A DNA stretch of 28,734 bases from positions 1-28,734 of the forward strand of contig DMVM01000092.1 of NCBI GenBank assembly GCA_003476705.1. Reading direction: 5' to 3'. Numbering within the stretch: position 1 is the first letter of the stretch; every line of letters begins with the position of its first letter. A program made the position numbers and the translations under genes. Shown in pieces: positions 17,569 to 24,040 of the stretch. Under the pieces are notes generated by a model, which saw only the letters and a list, made by a program, of their open reading frames with translations, made no database searches and was not told the DNA's origin. Source of the stretch: Coprothermobacter sp. (GTDB lineage Bacteria > Coprothermobacterota > Coprothermobacteria > Coprothermobacterales > Coprothermobacteraceae).

Positions 17569-18594
17569 TCAAAGTTGCTCTGCATTCATGCGTTCCATGG
17601 TTTCAGCCAACGCGGAGGGCTTCGCCTGCAGCATTTCGGTGTGCAATAACAGATAATTCTCCGCTTTCACCTTAACCAAAGGCATAGATCTGGCTTTGCT
17701 GTAGCGTGCAGTAAGAAGGGCTGAAAGCTCCAAGATGTCGTCTGTGGGCTTTCCCAAGGATCGCACAAGAGTAGTAGGGCCTGGTACATCGGTAAGTTCT
17801 ACTTTGTAGTCCCATACTTTCATAAGGGCTCGCAAGCTATAACTTTCCTGCTCGTTTCTGGCTACCACAATGAGGTCGCTACCTGCCCAGAAGTGCCTAC
17901 CCACCTTGGAAAGTTCAAGGAAAGGTCTGTCAATATCATCTTTCCAGTATTGGAAGATTTTGTAAAGTCTTCGTGTAACGCTAATGTCAGTAAGCAGGCA
18001 TCCGCCAGCAGGCATGGGATAGTCGTTTATGCCCAGTGTTTGGGCTAACTCAAGCTGCCTTAGGCGAGATCTTCCTTGAATGTCCATCAGTAAGGAGCGG
18101 TTAACCCAGCCTTCTCTTTCTGGTTTTGTTGGTGGCAATAGTTTTGCTGACAAGGGCCTGAGGATGAGATTCTGAGCACCACTGTGTTTTGCCACTGCCA
18201 TGAGTCCTCCCATTTTTTGACTTTTTGGCCTTTGGTAAAGCACTTCACCAGTAATGATGAACTGTGCTTGCAATGAGGGTAAAAGCTCTAATGCTTTTTT
18301 CACCATCAAGGCGTGGCAGTCAATGCACGGATTAAAAAACCTACCAAAACCGTGCTTCGGATTCTTCAAAACCCCTATAAGCTCATCGGTGATATCCCAG
18401 GTTATAAGCGGTATACCTAGTTTTTTAGCCGCTGTTCTGGCTCGATGTGCGTTAAAAAACGGGCTTTCAAAGGAGATGCCTATGACCTGGATGCCTTGAT
18501 CCAAAATGAGCTTGGCTGCCAGCATGCTGTCTAAGCCGCCTGAAAGCAAAGCAATGGCTCTAATAGTATTTGTTTGCGAAGTTTCTTGCGTCAT
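17569..18594 (-). CDS. PP-loop ATPase, tRNA thiouridylase-like (ThiI/MnmA-related)
   Basis: The N-terminal ATP-pyrophosphatase domain begins AIALLSGGLDSMLAAKL (PP-loop SGGxDS at about residues 18-23). NPCIDCHALM contains a CxxC, and AGGCLLTD supplies another conserved Cys, together resembling the adenylation/sulfur-transfer layout of MnmA and the ThiI catalytic part. No THUMP or rhodanese domain is present. The C-terminal ~120 residues resemble the small domain found in the stand-alone thiouridylase-like proteins of anaerobes. A role in tRNA thiolation is likely; whether it is U34, U8 or another target cannot be told. The ATG at 18594 lacks a clear ribosome site. It is transcribed divergently from the tetR gene. 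Confidence 0.75.
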   Translation of the reverse strand: MTQETSQTNTIRAIALLSGGLDSMLAAKLILDQGIQVIGISFESPFFNAHRARTAAKKLGIPLITWDITDELIGVLKNPKHGFGRFFNPCIDCHALMVKKALELLPSLQAQFIITGEVLYQRPKSQKMGGLMAVAKHSGAQNLILRPLSAKLLPPTKPEREGWVNRSLLMDIQGRSRLRQLELAQTLGINDYPMPAGGCLLTDISVTRRLYKIFQYWKDDIDRPFLELSKVGRHFWAGSDLIVVARNEQESYSLRALMKVWDYKVELTDVPGPTTLVRSLGKPTDDILELSALLTARYSKARSMPLVKVKAENYLLLHTEMLQAKPSALAETMERMNAEQL

Positions 18595-18723
18595 GGTTTA
18601 TATGTTACCAAGTTTACAGAAGGGCTGTTGTGGATGGCTAACGGTTTATTCATACAAGAGAGCAAGACGGTTGTGTTCACGCTGGATAAGGGTTAAGGAA
18701 ATCAGTGCTGAAGTGTCTATTTC

Positions 18724-18749
18724 AAACAGTGCTCACTTCACTGTTTTTT
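18724..18749 (+). terminator. Candidate hairpin with T tract upstream of tetR
   Basis: AAACAGTG (18724-18731) and CACTGTTT (18739-18746) form a perfect 8-bp stem with a 7-base loop, followed by Ts to 18749. It may block read-through into the tetR operon from upstream plus-strand transcription, or act as a binding site just upstream of the tetR promoter. AT-rich outer pairs make it weak. Confidence 0.4.
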
Positions 18750-18804
18750 GCTGAATTACTCACAAGTATTGTATAATTTGACCATAATGGTAAAAAGGTC
18801 AAAT
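18748..18804 (+). promoter_or_regulatory. tetR promoter with overlapping operator-like inverted repeat
   Basis: A weak -35 (TTGCTG, 18748-18753) and a perfect -10 TATAAT (18772-18777) are 18 bases apart. ATTTGACC (18776-18783) and GGTCAAAT (18797-18804) form an exact 8-bp inverted repeat with 13 bases between. It overlaps the -10 box and the ATG at 18787, and holds an inner dyad ACCAT-A-ATGGT. This is the geometry of a TetR autoregulatory operator. Start of transcription would fall at about 18784, so the mRNA would be nearly leaderless. Confidence 0.65.
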
Positions 18805-19377
18805 AATGATGAATCACGTACAGAGATAGTCAGATCCGCGAAGAGATTATTCCAGCAATATGGCTACAAGAAGACTACCGTATCGGATATTGCAAAAGCA
18901 CTGGGTAAAGTGAAGTCAGCAATTTACTACTATTTCCCTGACAAGGAGTCATTGCTGAGGGCCGTCATTGATGAGGAGATCGGAAAGCTCATAGGAAGCA
19001 TAAACGATGCTGTGGAAATGGCTTCCACACCAGAAGAAAAGCTTAAAGCATACGCTCTCACCAGAAGCTTTGAAATTAGAAGTTTGTCGACGGAGTACGC
19101 AAGGTTTCAGGAGGAATATGATGAACTTTATCCTCTGGTAAAGGAAATACATGAGCGTTGTGACCACTTCGAGCGCGACACCTTAAAGAGCATTTTAGAA
19201 GCCGGAATGGAGCTGGGTCGCTTTAATAAGACTGATTCAGAAGTGCTTGCAGATGCTGTTCTCTTGTGGCTAAAGGGTTTAGAAGCACAGCTAAGTTCTT
19301 TTGGAACTGAAGAAGCATTAAAGGAAGCAGTGGAACACCTGGTAAATGTTTTACTTTTTGGAATAAAAGTGAGGTGA
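18787..19377 (+). CDS. TetR/AcrR family transcriptional regulator
   Basis: The N-terminal helix-turn-helix is classical: TEIVRSAKRLFQQYGYKKTT, then VSDIAKALGKVKSAIYYYF (residues ~31-50) and DKESLLRAV. The ~140-residue C-terminal ligand/dimer domain is divergent and helical. The ATG at 18787 is chosen because the -10 box sits just upstream; the in-frame TTG at 18748 would lie before the predicted transcription start. Length is 196 aa, normal for the family. Seven bases separate it from the SDR gene, so it likely controls its own operon (SDR-DUF3006 and the MBL lipoprotein). The inducer is unknown. Confidence 0.9.
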   Translation: MVKRSNNDESRTEIVRSAKRLFQQYGYKKTTVSDIAKALGKVKSAIYYYFPDKESLLRAVIDEEIGKLIGSINDAVEMASTPEEKLKAYALTRSFEIRSLSTEYARFQEEYDELYPLVKEIHERCDHFERDTLKSILEAGMELGRFNKTDSEVLADAVLLWLKGLEAQLSSFGTEEALKEAVEHLVNVLLFGIKVR

Positions 19378-19384
19378 ATCCACT

Positions 19385-20659
19385 GTGTTAGTGGCAGTAA
19401 CAGGTGCAACGGGGTTGGTTGGCAACAACGTGGTTAGGTTCTTTCTGAACTTGGGTTTCGATATTTTGGCTGTGGTGCACCCGGAGGATGGCTTGCAGTC
19501 CTTAGAAGGCTTAAGTCTCAGGGTGGTGCGCGCTGATATAACGAACCCAGAGCAGATAAGAGAAGCGCTGAAAGGTGCAGAAGCGGTGGTGCATGCTGCT
19601 GGTTTAGTTAGCATAACCGAGGCCAGTAAGGATAAGTTGGAAGCTGTCAACGTGGAAGGTACCAAAAACGTCATCGAAGCGTGCAAAGCAAATGGTGCTA
19701 AGAAGCTGATCTACATAAGTTCCATACATGCTTTGCCTGCTGACCAGGAAGGCCCCATCAAAGAAACTAAAGACCTCTCGGTAAACCGAGTGCAGGGAGC
19801 TTATGCAAAAACTAAGGTAAAAGCAACGCTACTGGCGTTTCAGGCAGCGAAGGATGGGCTCTGCACTGTGGTTTTACATCCCACGGGCATTGTGGGACCC
19901 TATGATTTTCGCACGTCCATTGTAGGCAAGCTGATTATAAATGCTCTTAGCGGTAAGCTGAAGTGGTATGTATCAGGGGGTTACGACTTTGTGGATGCAC
20001 GTGATGTGGCAAAAGCTAGTTACTTGGCACTGGAAAAAGGCAAACGCGGCGAGAACTACATTGTGGCAGGTGACTACATTTCCATGAAGGATTTCTTGGA
20101 GCAGTGCTTCAAAACCGCTGGTCAACCTTTTAATCTTAAGAAAATTCCCTATGCTTTAGCTTTGGCAGTCAGCCCCTTCATGGAATGGTATAAGGTTAAC
20201 AAAGGTAAAGAGCCGCAGATGAGCATCTATGCACTAAAGACTCTTCGAAGTAAAAGCGACATAGACAGCTCAAAGATCCGTGGAGAGTTGGGGTTTGAGC
20301 CTATACCCATGGCTGAAACAGTCAAGGATCTTACCAATTGGTATTTAAGCAGAATGAAAGAGGCCGAAATCAGGCGAAGAAAAAGTGTAGGAACTAAAAT
20401 GCCTTTTGGGGGAGGTGAAAACTTTATGAGAAAAGGCGTTGTGGACAGTTTTGAAGATAATGGGGAACTGGTAGTTATTGAATTGGAAGACAAAACTACA
20501 ATTGCAGTACCCAAGGGAAAATTCATATGTGAAGTGCATGTAAATGATGTGGTGTATGAAACAGAATCAGGCTTGTGGCAGGTGGACAAAGAGGAGACCA
20601 AAAGCAAGCTTGAAGAAGTGCAAAACCTCATGGATGAGCTTTGGGAGAAAGAGGAGTGA
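19385..20659 (+). CDS. Extended-SDR NAD-dependent epimerase/reductase with C-terminal DUF3006-like domain
   Basis: Residues ~1-335 form an extended short-chain dehydrogenase: Rossmann loop TGATGLVG (6-13), catalytic Tyr140 and Lys144 (YAKTK), and HPTGIVGP. The closest style is dihydroflavonol-reductase/NSDHL-like epimerases; the substrate is unknown. Residues ~348-424 (MRKGVVDSFEDN, VVIELEDKTTIAVPKGKF, then a charged helix ending LMDELWEKEE) match the DUF3006 pattern. The two parts are in one open frame with no stop. The GTG at 19385 has GAGGTGA upstream. An internal ATG at 20426 has its own perfect ribosome site, so a second, short product is likely. The gene's stop shares its last base with the next ATG. 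Confidence 0.85.
   Translation: MLVAVTGATGLVGNNVVRFFLNLGFDILAVVHPEDGLQSLEGLSLRVVRADITNPEQIREALKGAEAVVHAAGLVSITEASKDKLEAVNVEGTKNVIEACKANGAKKLIYISSIHALPADQEGPIKETKDLSVNRVQGAYAKTKVKATLLAFQAAKDGLCTVVLHPTGIVGPYDFRTSIVGKLIINALSGKLKWYVSGGYDFVDARDVAKASYLALEKGKRGENYIVAGDYISMKDFLEQCFKTAGQPFNLKKIPYALALAVSPFMEWYKVNKGKEPQMSIYALKTLRSKSDIDSSKIRGELGFEPIPMAETVKDLTNWYLSRMKEAEIRRRKSVGTKMPFGGGENFMRKGVVDSFEDNGELVVIELEDKTTIAVPKGKFICEVHVNDVVYETESGLWQVDKEETKSKLEEVQNLMDELWEKEE
20411..20418 (+). promoter_or_regulatory. Internal Shine-Dalgarno GGAGGTGA for the DUF3006-like part
   Basis: GGAGGTGA is a full-strength ribosome site placed 7 bases before an in-frame ATG at 20426, inside the SDR reading frame. It is among the best ribosome sites in the window and falls exactly at the domain boundary. 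Confidence 0.75.
20426..20659 (+). CDS. DUF3006-like protein, probable internal translation start within the SDR frame
   Basis: Starting at the internal ATG gives a 77-aa protein whose extent matches free-standing DUF3006 proteins (about 70-80 aa): a small beta-rich N-terminal part (KGVVDSFEDN, ELVVIELED, VPKG) and a charged C-terminal helix (SKLEEVQNLMDELW). Function of DUF3006 is unknown. In other Gram-positive genomes I recall DUF3006 genes lying beside ComEC-like MBL genes, exactly as here. The same frame also yields the long SDR fusion. Either the SDR has lost its stop, or both products are made. Which is made in the cell cannot be told from sequence. Confidence 0.6.
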   Translation: MRKGVVDSFEDNGELVVIELEDKTTIAVPKGKFICEVHVNDVVYETESGLWQVDKEETKSKLEEVQNLMDELWEKEE

Positions 20660-21912
20660 TGCTGGGAAATAGTAAAAACGCTAAATTGCTTGCCGTATCG
20701 TTGGTTCTTTTGCTTCTAATCAGTCTTACTGCTTGCAGTTTTACGTTTACCGCAGAAGACAGTTCTGACCTTGTGGTCAGCTACATCGATGTTGGTCAAG
20801 GCTTGTCTGTATTAGTGCAGTTTCCTAATGGGACAACCATGCTCTATGATGCAGGACCAAATAAGTCTGCTGAGACCATCGTAAATTATCTCAAAAGCCA
20901 TTCTGTAAGTAAAGTCGATGCGCTTATTTTAAGTCATCCTGATAGCGACCACATAGGGGCAGCAGACGAAGTAATAGAAAGTTTTACCATTGGTTCTTTC
21001 TACATGCCAAAAGTGGCTCACAGCACGCAGAGCTATTTAGACGTACTCAGCGCAGCTAAAGCCAAGAAGCTTACCATAAAAACAGCCCAGAAAGGAGTAA
21101 CCATTTCTCTGGATCCACGTGTAAAGGTGGCCATGTGGGGACCTGTGAAGGAATACGACCTTAACGACACAAATAACTGGTCAGCGGTGGTCTCAATTAC
21201 TTACGGCAGCACTTCTTTCTTACTCACAGGCGATGCTGGGGAGGAAGCGGAAAATGACATGATAAACACCGGAGTTGTGGAGCCACAAACGGTTCTTCAG
21301 GTAGGTCATCACGGCTCTAAATACTCTACCTCCACGGAGTTTTTGAGCGCTGCGACGCCCACATACGCAGTAATATCAGTGGGAGAAAACAGCTACGGTC
21401 ATCCATCAGAAGAAACTTTAAGCAGACTGCAAAGCTACAATGTTCATGTGTTCCGTACAGATGAGCAGGGAACCGTGGTAGCAACAAGTGACGGTGAAAC
21501 TATTACCTGGAACGTAGAGCCTATCCGTTGGGAAGACAGTTCATCAGTTAGCCCTACTGCTTCTCAAACCGACGCTGCAACCACAGCCACAGCTGAACAA
21601 GAAGTTCTTCCCAAAGTGGTCATCATCAGCAAAGACGTCAAAGAAGAATCAGTGGTAATCAAGAACAACGATGCACTTGACATAGATATGAGTGGTTGGA
21701 GACTTGTAAGCGTGAAGGGGAACCAAGTTTTTACTTTCCCTGAAGGGTTCCTTCTTGTGAAAGGTAAGACAGTTACGATAACTTCAGGCCCTGAGGCATA
21801 CGAGGATTCGCCAAGTGTGCTCAAGTGGACTACCTCTACCATGTGGAACAATGATGGAGATCCAGCGGAACTCTTGGACAACAAGGGGCGACTAGTTAGC
21901 TCCCTACCCTGA
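20659..21912 (+). CDS. Secreted lipoprotein: ComEC-like metallo-beta-lactamase domain plus C-terminal lamin-tail domain
   Basis: Residues 1-26 form a lipoprotein signal: basic start, LLAVSLVLLLLISLTAC with lipobox LTAC (Cys26). The MBL domain follows: VSYIDVGQGLSVLVQFPNG, metal motif HPDSDH (93-98), LTGDAG, and VGHHGSKYST (His ~217/218), as in the ComEC/Rec2 C-terminal hydrolase. A Ser/Thr/Ala-rich linker (~300-315) leads to a final ~95-residue beta domain (VVIKNNDALDIDMSGWRL, TITSG, WTTSTMWNNDGDPAELLD) of lamin-tail type. The ATG at 20659 overlaps the upstream stop. The product likely sits on the outer membrane face and may hydrolyse nucleic acid or a phosphoester; the substrate is inference. 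Some relatives are called competence proteins, but the ComEC membrane channel is absent. Confidence 0.88.
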   Translation: MLGNSKNAKLLAVSLVLLLLISLTACSFTFTAEDSSDLVVSYIDVGQGLSVLVQFPNGTTMLYDAGPNKSAETIVNYLKSHSVSKVDALILSHPDSDHIGAADEVIESFTIGSFYMPKVAHSTQSYLDVLSAAKAKKLTIKTAQKGVTISLDPRVKVAMWGPVKEYDLNDTNNWSAVVSITYGSTSFLLTGDAGEEAENDMINTGVVEPQTVLQVGHHGSKYSTSTEFLSAATPTYAVISVGENSYGHPSEETLSRLQSYNVHVFRTDEQGTVVATSDGETITWNVEPIRWEDSSSVSPTASQTDAATTATAEQEVLPKVVIISKDVKEESVVIKNNDALDIDMSGWRLVSVKGNQVFTFPEGFLLVKGKTVTITSGPEAYEDSPSVLKWTTSTMWNNDGDPAELLDNKGRLVSSLP

Positions 21913-22032
21913 GATAATCTGTTAGGAATTCTACAGATGATATTTCTTGTCTTATTCTAAATGGTGGACCTGCACCACAAAGTACAGCAGATCATTGGCT
22001 TATGGAAGTAAGTGTAAGGAGTACCATTTTTT

Positions 22033-22128
22033 TGGCGGGAGCATGTGGGAATCGAACCCACCCCTCGCCTTTTTGGGCGAGGAACCGGATTTGAAGTCCG
22101 GCAGGCACACCAGCACCCTTCTGCTCCC
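22033..22128 (-). tRNA. selC: tRNA-Sec (anticodon UCA)
   Basis: Read on the minus strand, all selenocysteine-tRNA hallmarks are present. The acceptor is GGGAGCAG with ATGCTCCC (7 pairs plus a G/A at the eighth). The D stem is 6 bp with a 4-base loop (GGGTGC-TGGT-GTGCCT). The anticodon arm is CCGGA-CTTCAAA-TCCGG with anticodon TCA. The variable arm has a 7-bp stem (CCTCGCC-CAAAAA-GGCGAGG) and the T arm is GTGGG-TTCGATT-CCCAC. Discriminator G and CCA are encoded. It reads UGA as selenocysteine with SelB, after serylation and SelA conversion. No other sel gene (selA, selB, selD) is in the window, and no selenoprotein gene was recognised here. Confidence 0.97.
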
Positions 22129-22134
22129 ACATTC

Positions 22135-22140
22135 ATTATA
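22135..22140 (-). promoter_or_regulatory. Candidate selC -10 box
   Basis: A perfect TATAAT on the minus strand lies 6 bases before the first base of mature tRNA-Sec, so transcription would begin at or next to the mature 5' end. No convincing -35 at 16-18 bases was found. Confidence 0.5.
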
Positions 22141-22175
22141 GATCAAGCCTTGTTCAGACGTTATGTGAAGTTCCT

Positions 22176-22200
22176 CTTTCTCGGTGATAAACTGAGAAAG
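22176..22200 (+). promoter_or_regulatory. Hairpin over the ribosome site of the cysteine desulfurase gene
   Basis: CTTTCTCGGT (22176-22185) pairs with ACTGAGAAAG (22191-22200) in a 10-bp stem with one G-U pair and a GATAA loop. The 3' arm includes most of the GAAAGG that serves as ribosome site for the ATG at 22210. The structure could hold translation low until opened. The trigger, if any, is unknown. Confidence 0.55.
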
Positions 22201-22209
22201 GTACAAGCC

Positions 22210-23367
22210 ATGAGAGAAACAAGTGATAGAAAAATCATTTACTTAGATAACGCGGCCACTTCTTGGCCCAAACCTGAGACAGTGTATGAGGCTGTGGATC
22301 ACGCCATGCGTTACAGTGGTAATGCCAGCAGAAGCGGTCACAGACTTGCTTTGGAGGCTGACAGGCTTTTATACCAAACTAGGAAATTGTTGGCTTCATT
22401 TTTCAATGTGCAGGACCCGGCACAGGTTGTGTTCACGAAGAGCTGCACCGAAGCTCTGAATGTGGCACTAAAGGGTTTGCTTAAACTGGGCGACCATGTT
22501 ATTACCACCAGTATGGAGCACAACTCCGTGTTAAGACCACTAAGTAGACTACACAGGAGCGGCGTCGAGGTAACTGTACTGCAGGCAAATAAGGAAGGTT
22601 GTGTGACACCCGAACAAGTTGCCGAAGCAATCAGGGACAATACAAAACTCGTAGCAGTAACCCACGCTTCAAATGTGGTTGGTACCATTATGCCCATTGC
22701 TGATATTGGTAAAGTGGCTCATGATCACGGTGTACTTTTCTTGGTGGATGCAGCACAGACAGCAGGCGTTTTGCCTATTGACATGGAACAGTGTTTCATA
22801 GATGTGCTGTGCGTTCCTGGTCATAAAAGCCTCATGGGACCTACTGGAACGGGCGCCTTGCTTGTTAGAGAAGGTGTTGTAGTAGAACCTCTAATTGAAG
22901 GAGGGACAGGAAGCCTTTCTGAGTCCGTTGAGCAGCCGTCTTTCATGCCTGATAGGTTGGAGAGTGGCACGCTAAATGTGGTTGGCATTGCTGGATTGAA
23001 AGCCGGTTTAGAGTTCATCATGGAGGTAGGTTTGTCCGACATCCGCCAGCACGAACTAAAGCTGACGCAGATGTTTTTGGAAGGTTTAAGTGAACTGGAT
23101 AACATTACAGTTTACGGTCCCAAAGATACTGAACGCATGGTTGGGGTAGTTTCCGCAGTTGTAAAGGGTGTAGATCCAGCCAGAGTAAGTGCCTTGTTGG
23201 ATCAAGAATACGGCATCGCTACAAGACCGGGGCTGCACTGTGCGCCACTGGCACATAAAAGCATTGGTACTTTTGAGACGGGAACGGTGAGGTTTTCAGT
23301 GGGATTCTTCAACACGGTAGAGGACATCGAAGAGACTGTTCGAGCCATGAAACACATTGTAAAGTAA
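22210..23367 (+). CDS. Class V aminotransferase: cysteine desulfurase / selenocysteine lyase-like (NifS/SufS type)
   Basis: A PLP enzyme that takes sulfur or selenium from cysteine or selenocysteine. Family marks are IYLDNAATSWPKP at the N-terminus, FTKSCTEALN, SMEHNSVLRPL, VTHASNVVG, DAAQTAGVLPID, the Schiff-base Lys206 in PGHKSLMGPTGTG, and the persulfide Cys344 in RPGLHCAPLAHK. The ATG at 22210 is used; a longer open frame runs back into the tRNA gene and is not coding. The next gene is yedF and selC lies divergently, so a selenium-supply role is likely, but sulfur supply cannot be excluded. At 385 aa it matches the family subgroup often found next to yedF. Confidence 0.93.
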   Translation: MRETSDRKIIYLDNAATSWPKPETVYEAVDHAMRYSGNASRSGHRLALEADRLLYQTRKLLASFFNVQDPAQVVFTKSCTEALNVALKGLLKLGDHVITTSMEHNSVLRPLSRLHRSGVEVTVLQANKEGCVTPEQVAEAIRDNTKLVAVTHASNVVGTIMPIADIGKVAHDHGVLFLVDAAQTAGVLPIDMEQCFIDVLCVPGHKSLMGPTGTGALLVREGVVVEPLIEGGTGSLSESVEQPSFMPDRLESGTLNVVGIAGLKAGLEFIMEVGLSDIRQHELKLTQMFLEGLSELDNITVYGPKDTERMVGVVSAVVKGVDPARVSALLDQEYGIATRPGLHCAPLAHKSIGTFETGTVRFSVGFFNTVEDIEETVRAMKHIVK

Positions 23368-23399
23368 TATGGCTAAAAAGGAGGGGGCAGTAAGAAACT

Positions 23400-24029
23400 A
23401 TGCAAAACGGTAACAACATCATAGTGGATGCTCGAGGTAAAGCGTGCCCTACACCAGTCATAATGACTAAGAAGGCAGTGGAATCAGCTCCAGGTAAGAC
23501 TGTCACAGTCGTTGTTGACAACGAAGTTGCCAAGGAGAACGTTTCAAAGTTTGCTTCCAGTATTAGCTATGATGTGGCTGTGGAAAGCAGTGAAGGTCTG
23601 TACTATCTCACACTAATGCCTCCGGGTGGAGCAGCTCAGCCCGAAACAATGGAAAATCAGTCTAATGTGATGAAGAGTGAGAGCACGCTGGAAAGTCAAA
23701 CGTATGTGGTAGTAGTTACTACTGATGCGTTTGGTCAAGGCGATTCAGCGCTTGGCAAGCTTCTCATGAAGAATTACATTTATGCCCTTAAAGAGCTTGA
23801 TAACAAGCCAAGCTCTATCATATTTTTGAACAGGGGAGTATTTCTTACTACGGAAGGTTCTGAGGTCATAAATGATCTAAAAGAACTGGAGAAGGTTGGA
23901 GTGGAAATCATCTCCTGCGGTACTTGCCTGGATTACTACAATCTAAAAGAGAAACTTCAGGTAGGCAGTGTGGGTAATATGTACACCATTGCAGAAAAGA
24001 TGAGCAAAAACAGGGCGGTGGTCTTATAA
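23400..24029 (+). CDS. yedF: Selenium metabolism protein YedF (TusA-like + DsrE-like)
   Basis: The N-terminal ~75 residues are a TusA/SirA-like fold with the conserved Cys16 in VDARGKACPTPVIMTKKA. A short linker leads to a ~110-residue DsrE-like domain (YVVVVTTDAFGQGDSALGKLL, SIIFLNRGVFLTTEGSEVI in outline, EIISCGTCLDYYNL). This two-domain layout is that of the YedF selenium-metabolism family, which co-occurs with selenium use. It is thought to carry the chalcogen released by the desulfurase; this is inference. AAGGAGGGGG precedes the ATG at a rather long distance (~14 bases). It lies 32 bases after the desulfurase gene. The length is 209 aa. Confidence 0.92.
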   Translation: MQNGNNIIVDARGKACPTPVIMTKKAVESAPGKTVTVVVDNEVAKENVSKFASSISYDVAVESSEGLYYLTLMPPGGAAQPETMENQSNVMKSESTLESQTYVVVVTTDAFGQGDSALGKLLMKNYIYALKELDNKPSSIIFLNRGVFLTTEGSEVINDLKELEKVGVEIISCGTCLDYYNLKEKLQVGSVGNMYTIAEKMSKNRAVVL

Positions 24030-24040
24030 AACCAAAGATC

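Noticed and set aside
21962..21977. TGGTG/CACCA hairpin after the MBL lipoprotein gene
   Set aside because: Five-base stem without a T tract on the plus strand. On the minus strand it is ~55 bases past selC with only TTT after it.
22033..22128. selC as an integration site for a genomic island
   Set aside because: No integrase gene and no repeated copy of the tRNA 3' end were seen in the window.
22045..22209. Upstream extension of the desulfurase reading frame
   Set aside because: It is the antisense of tRNA-Sec; the family N-terminus begins just after ATG 22210.
23400..24029. Possible selenocysteine (in-frame UGA) codon in genes near selC
   Set aside because: All genes here end at the expected family lengths, with Cys at active positions. 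No UGA is followed by continued family similarity.
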